The notes under the pieces: model-generated
The model's input: the letters and a program-made list of their open reading frames with translations, nothing else
Told to the model about the DNA's origin: nothing
Databases searched by the model: none
Shown: positions 37,433 to 45,625 of the stretch, piece by piece
Position numbering within the stretch: the first letter of the stretch is position 1
Layout of the letters: the number at the start of each line of letters is the position of its first letter
Origin: JAHEKD01 sp965204695
GTDB lineage: Bacteria > Pseudomonadota > Gammaproteobacteria > Arenicellales > JAHEKD01
NCBI GenBank assembly: GCA_965204695.1
Contig: OZ242007.1
Coordinates: forward strand, 4,898,001-4,962,000
Direction: 5' to 3'
DNA length: 64,000 nucleotides
Position numbers and translations under genes: made by a program

Positions 37433-39100
37433 CTATGGATCCTCATACACGGTTGATAACATGCCACGCACAGAATGCATAGGAAGAGCTACTGCATTTG
37501 CCTTGGGACGCATCCCATCATTAAAATTCAGCGTAGGCAGTCTTTCCAATAAATCCGAGTCGGCCGAGACAATATGCATAGGCACCTCAGATGACGGTGC
37601 CCAACCATCAATAACACTGGCAGGTTGGTGATCACCCACTACGATAAATAACCCATCGTCGGCGTATCGGGCAAGATATTCCCCGATGAGTTTAAGGGAT
37701 TGATCAAGTGATTTTCCGTAGGCGATACGTACAGGTCCAGGTTTTGCCCAACTGTGTCTCTCTCCGTGTCGCTGTGTGCCATCGAAAATACGGCCATCAT
37801 CAATAATGTCCCATGGTTGATGAATGGGTAGCGGCCCCCAAGGCGCATGTGAATCCAGTAAGCCAATATGCGCCATTAATGGGCGAGTAGCTGTGGCGCG
37901 AACTTTATTCTCAAAAGCGGTTAACGTGTACTGGTCGGGCATGGTGACATACCCAAAGTCTTCGCCTTGGTATTCCAATGCATCGCGATCATAAAATCGG
38001 TCCACCTTATACCATTCACCTTCAACCCACTTCACCCCTTTGACGACCGGCAGAAGTACAGATGTTTCCCAGCCCGCTTCACTGAACAACACCGGTAACG
38101 ATTTGCGATCGGAGGTAATTAATCGATCAAATCTCGCATGATCGGTTAATGGCAAGCCAGATGACAAGGTGGCATGAGCAAGCCAACTTCGCCCACCGCG
38201 AATAGGAGAATCAATCCATGCACTTTTAACCGACAAACCGGCATCAAGAATTTCTGACTCTACTGCCTTCAATCTGGCATCGGCTTTATCTGCAAATTGC
38301 TCGCTGTCGATGAAAGTTCTACCGTAAGATTCGACAAATAGAATGATGACATCACGCCCCTGCAAAGCGTCAAATTCTGGCGTGGAATCTGCAACGTGGT
38401 CTGAGGCAAGAAGTTCTGTGAATTCTGTTTGGTCTTTTATCTTCTTGTGAGCGTATTTGATGCGAGAGCTTAGTTCGTCTAAGCTAACCATCCCGACTCG
38501 ATAATTCTTTTTTTGATAGGCCTCCAAGCCCATCATGCTAGTACCGAGTATCGCTATCAAAGCAGAGATGACTAACGCCCGTCTGCGTGACTGTTTGGAT
38601 AAGTGAGCAAGGTAGCCCAATCCGCAGTACAAAAATACAGCTATCAGAATGAGCAAAGCTATACTTCCTGCCACGAGTGCTAGCGCTTCGGTTTTGCCCA
38701 GTGTTTTTGCGGTCAATGACCACCCATGAGTGACCAAGTGCCATTCTGCTATAGGGTTAAATGCTCTTCCAAAAGCAGTGCGTGATATCAGGTCGCCTAC
38801 TCGCAGAAGCAGCAATAAAGACAGTAGCCCAATGATGAGAAATCGTGCTGCAGCGAACGCTTTGCCCTGTAAAATCAGCAATATCAACACGGCTACTGGT
38901 ACTTCCAGAGGTAGGTACAGCCAATGATCAGCAATGAGTTGTGAGGGCTTGCCTGGGAATCGAATCAGCACAGTGAATAGCAATACAGATGCGACAAACC
39001 CAACCGCTGCAAATTGTGAACGGGCAGATGAAGATATTGTTTTAGTTAAAGGCATACGGAGTATAGGACTTACTGGCGCAATTTTAGTTCGTTTGAGCAA
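37433..39100 (-). CDS. Membrane-anchored sulfatase-fold transferase (phosphoglycerol/phosphoethanolamine type)
   Basis: A 555-residue protein with about five N-terminal helices (28-195) and a periplasmic alkaline-phosphatase-superfamily domain. Motifs: VILFVESYGRTF (metal and core strand), GGRSWLAHATLSSG (likely nucleophile Ser), HIGLLDSHAPWG and VVGDHQPAS (metal ligands). Related enzymes (LtaS, OpgB/MdoB, EptA) move phosphoglycerol or phosphoethanolamine from lipids. Next to an NdvB-like synthase it may decorate the glucan as OpgB does; that is inference. An ATG 48 bp downstream (MPLTKTISSSARS) is an alternative start. Confidence 0.75.
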   Translation of the reverse strand: MLKRTKIAPVSPILRMPLTKTISSSARSQFAAVGFVASVLLFTVLIRFPGKPSQLIADHWLYLPLEVPVAVLILLILQGKAFAAARFLIIGLLSLLLLLRVGDLISRTAFGRAFNPIAEWHLVTHGWSLTAKTLGKTEALALVAGSIALLILIAVFLYCGLGYLAHLSKQSRRRALVISALIAILGTSMMGLEAYQKKNYRVGMVSLDELSSRIKYAHKKIKDQTEFTELLASDHVADSTPEFDALQGRDVIILFVESYGRTFIDSEQFADKADARLKAVESEILDAGLSVKSAWIDSPIRGGRSWLAHATLSSGLPLTDHARFDRLITSDRKSLPVLFSEAGWETSVLLPVVKGVKWVEGEWYKVDRFYDRDALEYQGEDFGYVTMPDQYTLTAFENKVRATATRPLMAHIGLLDSHAPWGPLPIHQPWDIIDDGRIFDGTQRHGERHSWAKPGPVRIAYGKSLDQSLKLIGEYLARYADDGLFIVVGDHQPASVIDGWAPSSEVPMHIVSADSDLLERLPTLNFNDGMRPKANAVALPMHSVRGMLSTVYEDP

Positions 39101-39815
39101 CTACACTTGTTAATGACTTCTCTCTCATTATGACGACTTTGCCGAATAATTAGAAACGAAACGCACTGTCCGTCAGAACGGCGAGCAGACCGGCCTGTAA
39201 TGCGCAGTCAAAGGCAATAAGCAACTCATGGTAGCGCATTCGGATTAATCAGCATTAGCAAGTCTGCAAATTACGTTAATCAATGTAACCTGAATTCTGG
39301 ATAAATATATAAATAAATCAAAGACCTGTGAGTTAAATGAGATAATTTACTTTATGAATTGACTTAACACGCAGATACTATTATGAATTTAGAGGAATTG
39401 TTCTGAGATGTCGATGACTTTCATCAGGTATTTTTACTATCACTATCACTATGGTGCTTACGAAGGCGATAAAATTAATATTCATGGCCGAATGATTGAC
39501 GATGATCAGACGCGAGCCGCATCGGAGCCGTTTGAATGCTTAAAAAATCTCTTCCACTGACATCATGAGTCAACGAAAAGATCTAAGGTTTTAAAAAGTA
39601 TTTGGTTCACTTTCCGGTTTTTCAAGTTCTACCCAGTGAGAAAAAGGAGTGTGTTTGGCCTTTTGATATAGATGCAGAAGTTTCTACCGATGTCATACTC
39701 AACATTGGTACCGACGTTAAAAAAGCTTGAATATAAACGTCTTCAGAGTGCCAAGTAACGGACAGAGCTACAACTTCTGCAACAAGTTTAAATCTTTTGC
39801 AATCGTGAATTCTTA
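39101..39815. other. Gene-poor stretch with IS remains
   Basis: Apart from the IS982 relic it holds only short frames, such as one of 50 codons at 39408-39560 that overlaps the relic in another frame. I see no supported gene, RNA or terminator. Confidence 0.5.
39288..39450 (+). pseudogene. IS982-family relic
   Basis: ACCTGAATTCTGGATAA at 39288 matches the usual IS982 end. ATG at 39383 begins MNLEELF, then TGA, then DVDDFHQVF; IS982 transposases start this way with a cysteine codon where the stop now is. Similarity is lost after about 18 codons. The remainder of the element is gone. Confidence 0.6.
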
Positions 39816-41194
39816 TATGGACACCGCCGGATTGACAAGTAATATTTTTAGCGTCAGTATCGCCTGCATTCTTATATCCGGCCTGTTGTTGGAATGGGTT
39901 ATCATTCCTGGCCTGCAGAGTATTCGCCAACGGGGCCCTATCTACCTATCGAGGTTTTCCCTCTTAGAACCCACCGGGTTTGACCCGTTGCGGTTCGACC
40001 TGTTTCGCCTTGATCATCACTTGAGCAATACGTTACCTTAAAATGGTGCTTTGTTAATCTTGATTGCGTTTCAACCGAGCACCGGACTCGATTGATAAAC
40101 TTGTTTACGGGACACTAGCACCCAGCTGATACGGCCCATCTTATTAGCTAAAGCTACCGCTGCTTTATTAGGGTGGGTACGTTTAAGCAGTTGCTCCAGC
40201 CAAGGCTGGCCCGGGGTCTGTCCCATCGCCTGGCAGCGTTTGAAATGGCGAATCACTGATTTAGCTCCCTGAACAAGCAGATAACGCAAATACCAATTGC
40301 CGCGTTTACTGATCCCCAATAAACGTTCCTTGCCACCCGAAGACGCTTGCCGCGGCACTAATCCTAAATACGCTGATAAGTGACGGCCATTACGAAATAC
40401 CTGTCCATCACCTAAATGTGCCGCCAGTGCACTGGCCGTTAACACGCCCACACCCGGGATCGTCGCTAATAATTGACTGTTTGGATTGCTTGCATGCCAG
40501 CATTGAATCTGCGCATATATACGATCACACCGCTCAATCAACTCATCATGCTGGGCCTTTAACTCTAAAACTAATTGACGCACCTGAAAAGGTAATTCAT
40601 TCTCAGCGTCTTCAACGATATCCCCAATCTGGGAAAACGCCTTCAGTCCCCGGGGCAATACCATTCCATATTCAGCCAACACCCCACGTATATGATTGCT
40701 GATACTCACACGTTGGCGAACTAACAGATGCCGCGAATGATGCAAATGCAATACCGCTTGTTGCTCCGGCGTCTTTGCCTCAACAAAACGCATAGTCGGT
40801 CGTTGTACCGCCTCACAAATCGCCTCGGCATCGTTTTGATCATTCTTATTACCCTTTACATACGGCTTTACAAAGGCCGGGGCCATCGCCCGGACCGTGT
40901 GACCCAGCCGAGTGAGTGCGCGCACCCAGTAATGCATGCCTGAACTGGCTTCAATGCCGATTAAACACGGCTTGTGATTGGCAAAATACTTCAGCACCCC
41001 TGAACGCCTTAGTTGCTTTTGTAAAACCACCTCGCCGTATTCATCAACGCCGTGTACTTGAAAAATATGCTTTGCTAAATCTAAACCAATTACGCTACTA
41101 TGACTCATGGATATCGTCCTCTTAATGTTAGTTAAATATTAAATCCTTAACTATGGCACTTTAGATGCCGGAGTTATAGGGGACGGTGTCCATA
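39816..41194 (-). mobile_element. IS110-family insertion sequence
   Basis: An 11-bp inverted repeat TATGGACACCG (39816-39826) / CGGTGTCCATA (41184-41194) encloses the transposase gene with 86 bp upstream and 245 bp downstream. Exact ends are uncertain because IS110 elements often lack true terminal repeats and target duplications. It is inserted into or next to an IS3-family relic on the right. Confidence 0.7.
40071..41108 (-). CDS. IS110-family transposase (DEDD)
   Basis: A 345-residue DEDD/RuvC-like recombinase. The N-terminal DEDD domain opens with VIGLDLAKHIFQVHG and has IGIEASSGMHYW and KNDQNDAEAI. The C-terminal Transposase_20 domain holds the helix-hairpin-helix IPGVGVLTASALAAHLGD and the serine region YLGLVPRQASSGGK. 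It appears intact. Monocistronic within its element. Confidence 0.93.
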   Translation of the reverse strand: MSHSSVIGLDLAKHIFQVHGVDEYGEVVLQKQLRRSGVLKYFANHKPCLIGIEASSGMHYWVRALTRLGHTVRAMAPAFVKPYVKGNKNDQNDAEAICEAVQRPTMRFVEAKTPEQQAVLHLHHSRHLLVRQRVSISNHIRGVLAEYGMVLPRGLKAFSQIGDIVEDAENELPFQVRQLVLELKAQHDELIERCDRIYAQIQCWHASNPNSQLLATIPGVGVLTASALAAHLGDGQVFRNGRHLSAYLGLVPRQASSGGKERLLGISKRGNWYLRYLLVQGAKSVIRHFKRCQAMGQTPGQPWLEQLLKRTHPNKAAVALANKMGRISWVLVSRKQVYQSSPVLG

Positions 41195-41213
41195 CTATCT
41201 ACCTACCACAATC

Positions 41214-41400
41214 CGAATTTTTTCTCCGGCTGAATGTTTACTACGGGTGTTTAGTTTGATCGTTGTAACGACATTCTCTCAACTGTCATGTCTCAATTTA
41301 GGACTCCAATTAATATCAATAAATTAATAGAAGTCTCTCTTAGAGGTTAACTCAATGTTGAACATAAATTGAGGACAGACTATCCGATCATATAATCGCC
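41214..41400. mobile_element. Relic ends of the IS3-family element type seen at 48732
   Basis: 41214-41345 resembles the right end of the element at 48732-50152 (ACAATCCGAATTTTTTCTCCG, then GAAGTCTCTCTT). After 35 unrelated bases, AGACTATCCGATCATAT (41383-41399) matches the left end of the same element. The whole transposase region is missing. The two ends lie in the order right-left. Confidence 0.55.
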
Positions 41401-41567
41401 CGAATGGACGGCTTACCTTTGGGCCGAAAAACAACAAAGATCTGGCGCTAACTATGCCCAAATGAGTGAAGTAGATTTGTCACTTGCTGTGCTGACACTA
41501 GTGATAATCACATTTGTGCTTGTGTTTCTGAAGTAATAAGGTTGTTCTAATACTCATAGAGAAAACT
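41401..41567 (+). other. Upstream region of the TauY-like gene
   Basis: A short frame ending MSEVDLSLAVLTLVIITF and VLVFLK (ATG 41464, stop 41536) encodes a single hydrophobic helix. It could be the tail of a lost transporter gene or a tiny membrane peptide. Nothing else is recognisable. Confidence 0.3.
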
Positions 41568-42968
41568 ATGTCAAATTCATTTCGCCCCAGGAAGTGGCCT
41601 AAGGCCAGTTATGACCCTAAATATGACCCGATCGTCGATGCCGGCCCGGGGCATAACCGTGAATACGCACCAACCTATTGGATTGATACTGCCGGACCAG
41701 TCCCGGAAGACGACGGCCCAGTATCGGAGGAAATGGATATCGACGTAGCAATAGTCGGCTCTGGATATACCGGACTTTCTTGCGCCATTCACCTGGCAAA
41801 GGAACACGGTATTAAGGCTACCATACTGGAGGCCAATACTGTCGCTTGGGGTTGCTCTACCCGTAACGGTGGGCAGGCGCAAATTTCTTCAGGGCGGCTA
41901 AAAAGATCACAATGGATTAAGCGCTGGGGCATTGATACAGCTAAATTGATGCACACTGAAGTTTGCGAAGCATTTGATTTGTTTCGTGATTTGATTAGCA
42001 ACAATGGCTTTGATTGCGATCCGCAGGAAGGTGGCCATTACTATATCGCGCACAAACCTGGCGTCATGCCGAAGTTGGAAAAAGAGTCAAAATTATTGAA
42101 CGAAGTTTTCGGCTATGGTTCACGCATTCTATCCCGCGAAGAATTGCATGAGGAGCATGTTAGGGACCAAGAAGCTGCTGGGGCAATGCATGAGCCTGAC
42201 GGCACCTGTATCCATGCTGCCAAACTGGCATTTGGTTACCAGAATCTCGCACGCAGTTTGGGAGCAACCATTCACCCAGGCAGTCCAGTTATGGGGTGGA
42301 CAGTCAAAAATGGTGTGCACCATTTAACTACACCTGGCGGCGTTGTTCGCGCACGCGCTGTGGCATTAGCAACTGCCGGTTACACGCCTGCAGGTTTGCA
42401 TACTCGAACAAAAAATCGTTTGATGCCGATCTTATCGAATTCCGTAGTCACCCGTCCACTTGATGACGACGAAAAAGAAGCCTGTGGATTCAAGACCTGT
42501 TCACCGCTGACCGATACCCGAACACTTCGACATTACTATCGCTATCTGCCTGATGGCCGAGTTCAGATTGGTAGTCGCAGTGCTGTTACTGGTGCAGACG
42601 CTGAAAATACAAAGCACCTTGAATTATTGCGAAAAGGGCTGGTACGCAAGTTCCCAGTGCTAGAAGATATCAATCTTGATTATTCCTGGTGGGGCTGGGT
42701 CGATGTCAGTCATGATATGATGCCACGTATTTTTCAACCCGATTCTAAGCACCGCATTTTCTATGCTATGGGATACGGCGGTAACGGCGTCATGTATTCA
42801 GCCCAGGCTGGACGGCGCATGGCGCAGATGGTGGCCGGCAAAAAACCTGAAGTCAACCTGCCGATTTTTTCATCGCAGCTACCAAGTCATGGCATTCTGA
42901 CACCGTTTCGCAGAATGGGACAACGTTTTATGTACGTCTGGTATTACTTTAACGACGAACTTTTATAA
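41568..42968 (+). CDS. FAD-dependent oxidoreductase, TauY/PuuB-like
   Basis: A 466-residue DAO-family flavoprotein with the dinucleotide-binding loop GSGYTG at 64-69 preceded by VAIVGS and a C-terminal FYAMGYGGNGVMYSAQAGR. The relatives I know oxidise amines: gamma-glutamylputrescine oxidase (PuuB) and the large subunit of taurine dehydrogenase (TauY). Three features favour TauY: the length, the stub of xsc immediately downstream and tauA 1 kb further on. There is no signal peptide. An electron-accepting small subunit is not evident. Confidence 0.7.
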   Translation: MSNSFRPRKWPKASYDPKYDPIVDAGPGHNREYAPTYWIDTAGPVPEDDGPVSEEMDIDVAIVGSGYTGLSCAIHLAKEHGIKATILEANTVAWGCSTRNGGQAQISSGRLKRSQWIKRWGIDTAKLMHTEVCEAFDLFRDLISNNGFDCDPQEGGHYYIAHKPGVMPKLEKESKLLNEVFGYGSRILSREELHEEHVRDQEAAGAMHEPDGTCIHAAKLAFGYQNLARSLGATIHPGSPVMGWTVKNGVHHLTTPGGVVRARAVALATAGYTPAGLHTRTKNRLMPILSNSVVTRPLDDDEKEACGFKTCSPLTDTRTLRHYYRYLPDGRVQIGSRSAVTGADAENTKHLELLRKGLVRKFPVLEDINLDYSWWGWVDVSHDMMPRIFQPDSKHRIFYAMGYGGNGVMYSAQAGRRMAQMVAGKKPEVNLPIFSSQLPSHGILTPFRRMGQRFMYVWYYFNDELL

Positions 42969-43010
42969 CCACAGAGTACTTAGTACGATAACCATTAATA
43001 GGAATCGACC

Positions 43011-43169
43011 ATGGAAGAAGCCTTCAGCAAGGTATTGCAAATGCTTGGCATCAAACACGCATTCTGCATTATTAGCTCCACAATTTTGACTAGTACTCTG
43101 ATTAGTTGTTCTTTTCAGAACGATCCTAATAATCCTATTATCTCTCACAAATTGGTTACGCACTCATGA
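43011..43169 (+). pseudogene. xsc: Sulfoacetaldehyde acetyltransferase (xsc) 5' stub
   Basis: A frame of 52 codons begins MEEAFSKVLQMLGIKHAFCI. This matches the conserved N-terminus of Xsc, which I recall as EEAFVKVLQMHGIEHAFGII. After about 23 residues the similarity ends and an unrelated tail leads to a stop that overlaps the next ATG (ATGA). AGGAA precedes the ATG, so the original ribosome site survives. Xsc is a thiamine-diphosphate enzyme of nearly 600 residues that releases sulfite from sulfoacetaldehyde; over 95% of it is gone. Confidence 0.6.
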
Positions 43170-43528
43170 CTGATATCGACGTTATTTCTTTCGCATCTGC
43201 TCCACTTACGGAATCAAGGAGAAGGCTTTCCGACCTGCCCGACCGGGTAGTTGCTGGCGACCCGAATCATGTGACACAAATGCAATTCGAGAGTCCTGAT
43301 GGAAAGTTGATTACAGGCACCTGGACCAGTACGCCAGGGAAATGGCATGCTTTTACTGAGCGCGATGAGTTTTGCATTATACTTTCAGGGCATTGTCGGT
43401 TGATATCTGAATCAGGCAAGGTGCAGACCTTCAAATCTGGTGACGCCTTCATAATCCCGAATGGGTTTCGCGGTTACTGGGAAGTCATCGAAACCACCAC
43501 CAAGCATTTCGTCATCCGTCACTACTAG
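43166..43528 (+). CDS. Cupin domain protein (DUF861-like)
   Basis: A 120-residue single cupin barrel. Motif 1 is about residues 60-80 (WHAFTERDEFCIILSGHCRL) and motif 2 about 92-106 (FKSGDAFIIPNGFRG). Related small cupins accompany amine and taurine oxidoreductase genes; the chemistry is unknown. It overlaps the xsc stub by 4 bp, so it is probably cotranslated from the TauY-like operon. Confidence 0.75.
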   Translation: MTDIDVISFASAPLTESRRRLSDLPDRVVAGDPNHVTQMQFESPDGKLITGTWTSTPGKWHAFTERDEFCIILSGHCRLISESGKVQTFKSGDAFIIPNGFRGYWEVIETTTKHFVIRHY

Positions 43529-43660
43529 GGAAATATCAAAAAGTGTGGGAGATTTAATAAATCAGGGTAAAACATCCTAAGATTCTAATTTTATACCCCA
43601 ACTCTTGTTAACTTTCAAATGGTACATCCCTAGCTCGGATAATTTAGTTAAAAATGTTGA

Positions 43661-43709
43661 TTCAGTAACTTGTTGATAACAAATAAAATAAATTATCGGT
43701 TACACACCC
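43661..43709 (+). repeat. Pre-att sequence shared with S3
   Basis: GTAACTTGTTGATAA, TAAATTATC and CACAC words occur in the same order and spacing as in 33982-34034, immediately before att copy S3. Confidence 0.6.
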
Positions 43710-43766
43710 TATCTTGAGGGGAGTGAGTCTAGCTCGTTCCGGTCCGAGTTCGGCTATCGATATCAC
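43710..43766 (+). repeat. att copy S4 (decayed tRNA-Leu 3' end)
   Basis: Follows the tRNA from the anticodon stem (TATCTTGAGGGG) to the 3' end but has a 2-nt deletion and about eight substitutions, with GGCACCA replaced by GATATCA. It cannot form a tRNA. Confidence 0.75.
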
Positions 43767-44001
43767 TTTCTTTTCAAGACTGAAAAGCCTTTAATTTCCA
43801 CGACAACTTTAAGTCTTCTACCTGCCACAAGAGATTTTTGAATCTGCTAAAATGCAAATGAGACTATTCGTCATGGGCTCCCACATGGAGCATTAGTTAT
43901 ACTTTTCTAGGCTCAGTCTTAAGGAGTGTGATCTGCCGAGTTTAATCGTACCGTGGGTAGAGAGAGCCATGATGTACTGCTACTAACCAGGAGGACCTGA
44001 C

Positions 44002-44988
44002 ATGAGAAATTTAATCACTTCGATACTATTATTGATGACAAGTTTGACTATGGGCTTGAGCTTGGCGGCACCAGAGAAAGTCACTATTGCCTATTTCCAG
44101 GAGTGGCCGACTGCGAATCAAACCGCTCAGTCTGAGAAGTGGTACGACGAAGAGCTTGGCGTGCCAGTCGAGTGGCGGCCTTACAATGATGGTGTCGAAA
44201 TGGCTGAGGCCATGGTCGCTGGTGATGTTGATATCGCCTATTCAATGGGTGTTGTACCTTTCACGCTTGCGGTTACTGAAGGTGCACCGATTAAAGTGGT
44301 CGGGGTCGCGGTCTCCTATGCCGAGAACGACAACTGCGTCATCTATAAAAAGGAAGCAATCGATCGGGCCAACGCTCATGAGCTGGAAGGTCGCAAGGTC
44401 GGTGTACCGCTGAATACTGTGACTCATTACAAGATGTTGAGAACCCTGGTTTTCCTGGGTGTAGATGTCGACAAGGTTGACGTTATGGACATGTCGCCAC
44501 ATGATATTGACGATGCCTTCATTCGAGGCGAGTTGGCCATGGGTTGTTCTTGGGGTGGACCGCTTAGGCGAATGAAGGGGAATGGTTGGGAACTGTTAAG
44601 CGCCTATGAGCAGGAGCGTATTGGTATCCGTACCTTCGATGTTATTGCGGTGACCGATGATTTCGCAGCGAAAAACCCCGATTTGGTGACCAAGTTCTTA
44701 GAAGTAACCGACAGGGCGACGGAGTATTTGGACGACGAACCGGATTTGGCTAAGCCGGTGATCGCCGAGGCCGCAGGCCTGGATTTAAAACAATCGAATA
44801 TCGTGCTCTCGCTGTTCGACTTCTATCCGCGCTCGGATCAGTTGACAGAACACTGGCTGCTTGGCGGTGTTCAAACCTCTGTCAAGGAAGTGGCCGAATT
44901 CTTTCAAGCACAGGGCATGATCGACAAAGTGTTAAATGACTACGGACCAAGTGTTGATGCCAGCTTTTATGAAGATGCGGGACAGTAA
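44002..44988 (+). CDS. tauA: Taurine ABC transporter substrate-binding protein
   Basis: A 328-residue periplasmic binding protein of the NMT1/TauA type. It has a signal peptide (MRNLITSILLLMTSLTMGLS, cut near LA-AP), then VTIAYFQEWPTANQTAQ, DIAYSMGVVPFTLAVTEGAPIKVVG and a domain-2 region with GRKVGVPLNTVTHYKML. The pattern fits taurine-binding proteins better than alkanesulfonate ones. A strong AGGAGGA lies before the ATG. No tauB or tauC follows, so the importer is incomplete here unless these are elsewhere. Standing between two decayed att copies, it is likely a remnant of the same taurine cluster as the TauY-like gene. Confidence 0.82.
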   Translation: MRNLITSILLLMTSLTMGLSLAAPEKVTIAYFQEWPTANQTAQSEKWYDEELGVPVEWRPYNDGVEMAEAMVAGDVDIAYSMGVVPFTLAVTEGAPIKVVGVAVSYAENDNCVIYKKEAIDRANAHELEGRKVGVPLNTVTHYKMLRTLVFLGVDVDKVDVMDMSPHDIDDAFIRGELAMGCSWGGPLRRMKGNGWELLSAYEQERIGIRTFDVIAVTDDFAAKNPDLVTKFLEVTDRATEYLDDEPDLAKPVIAEAAGLDLKQSNIVLSLFDFYPRSDQLTEHWLLGGVQTSVKEVAEFFQAQGMIDKVLNDYGPSVDASFYEDAGQ

Positions 44989-45625
44989 CTGAAATTTCGC
45001 ATGGAAAAGATTTAATAGCACACGCATAAGCCTCAACAAGGGAAGGGGAAAGGATAGGGAAGAATAGGAGCGTAGCACAATTTACATTAATTATTAAAAA
45101 TTATGATGTTTACCAACGTGGCTTCTAACCACGGAGTTGTGTGTTAATGTCTTTTTCAAAACTTATTCCGGTTCGAGTACGGCTATCGGCACTAAACTTC
45201 ATTTGGCGGTAGTTACAGTAAATTCTGTACCAGAGTAATCAGCGAAGTTAAGAGTTTTAGTTCCAAGAATGTAGGCTTTAATAGCCTCAATTAACAATCG
45301 AAGAATATTTAACTTAATAGCCAGTCAGAATTATCAGAATCTGATTCTTAGTAAAAGCAAATTCTTGGGTTGTTCAACACGTTATCTTTGATCTAAGTCA
45401 TGTTTTATTACCAATATCAATTCAAGTCTTTTTTTAATCAGTTATATTGCCCCCATTTTTAAGATAGAGCTGTCCTGGTGCTTGACTAAAAATAGAATAA
45501 TAATAAACCTTGAGTTTGGACAGGGTGCTCAAACAAGATAAAAATTAACCGGCTGCTACCAAGTTCAATCGATCATACGGTTTAGGGGATAAACCTTTAA
45601 TTACTTTTTTAACAGGATTAATTCT
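44989..45625. other. Noncoding stretch with att copy S5
   Basis: No gene seen. It holds a third-generation tRNA-Leu fragment (45167-45193). The following 130 bp are colinear with the DNA right of S3 (TTCTGTACC, GTTCCAAGAA, TTTAATAG). Confidence 0.5.
45167..45193 (+). repeat. att copy S5 (short, decayed tRNA-Leu 3' end)
   Basis: TCCGGTTCGAGTACGGCTATCGGCACT corresponds to the T arm and acceptor strand with three changes plus loss of the CCA. The rest of the tRNA is absent. Confidence 0.6.

Larger units (their letters stand above)
34091..43766. mobile_element. Integrative element 3 (left att perfect, right att decayed)
   Basis: A 9.7-kb block between S3 and the degenerate copy S4. Cargo: NdvB-like glucan synthase, sulfatase-fold transferase, insertion-sequence relics, an IS110 element, a TauY-like oxidoreductase, an xsc stub and a cupin. 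The decayed right boundary and absent integrase suggest an old insertion, or two elements fused through the IS-rich middle. Confidence 0.45.
43529..44001. other. Noncoding stretch with att copy S4 and tauA upstream region
   Basis: It contains the pre-att repeat and att copy S4. After S4 there is about 200 bp without recognisable features up to the tauA ribosome site AGGAGGA at 43990. Confidence 0.5.

Noticed and set aside
39622..39930. 102-codon frame on the - strand
   Set aside because: It spans the IS110 boundary, has no ribosome site and resembles nothing.
39727..40041. 104-codon frame on the + strand
   Set aside because: It crosses the IS110 left end and its product has no domain or composition of a real protein.
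40071..41108. Integrase of element 3
   Set aside because: The protein is a DEDD IS110 transposase, not a tyrosine recombinase, and it lies far from the att copies.
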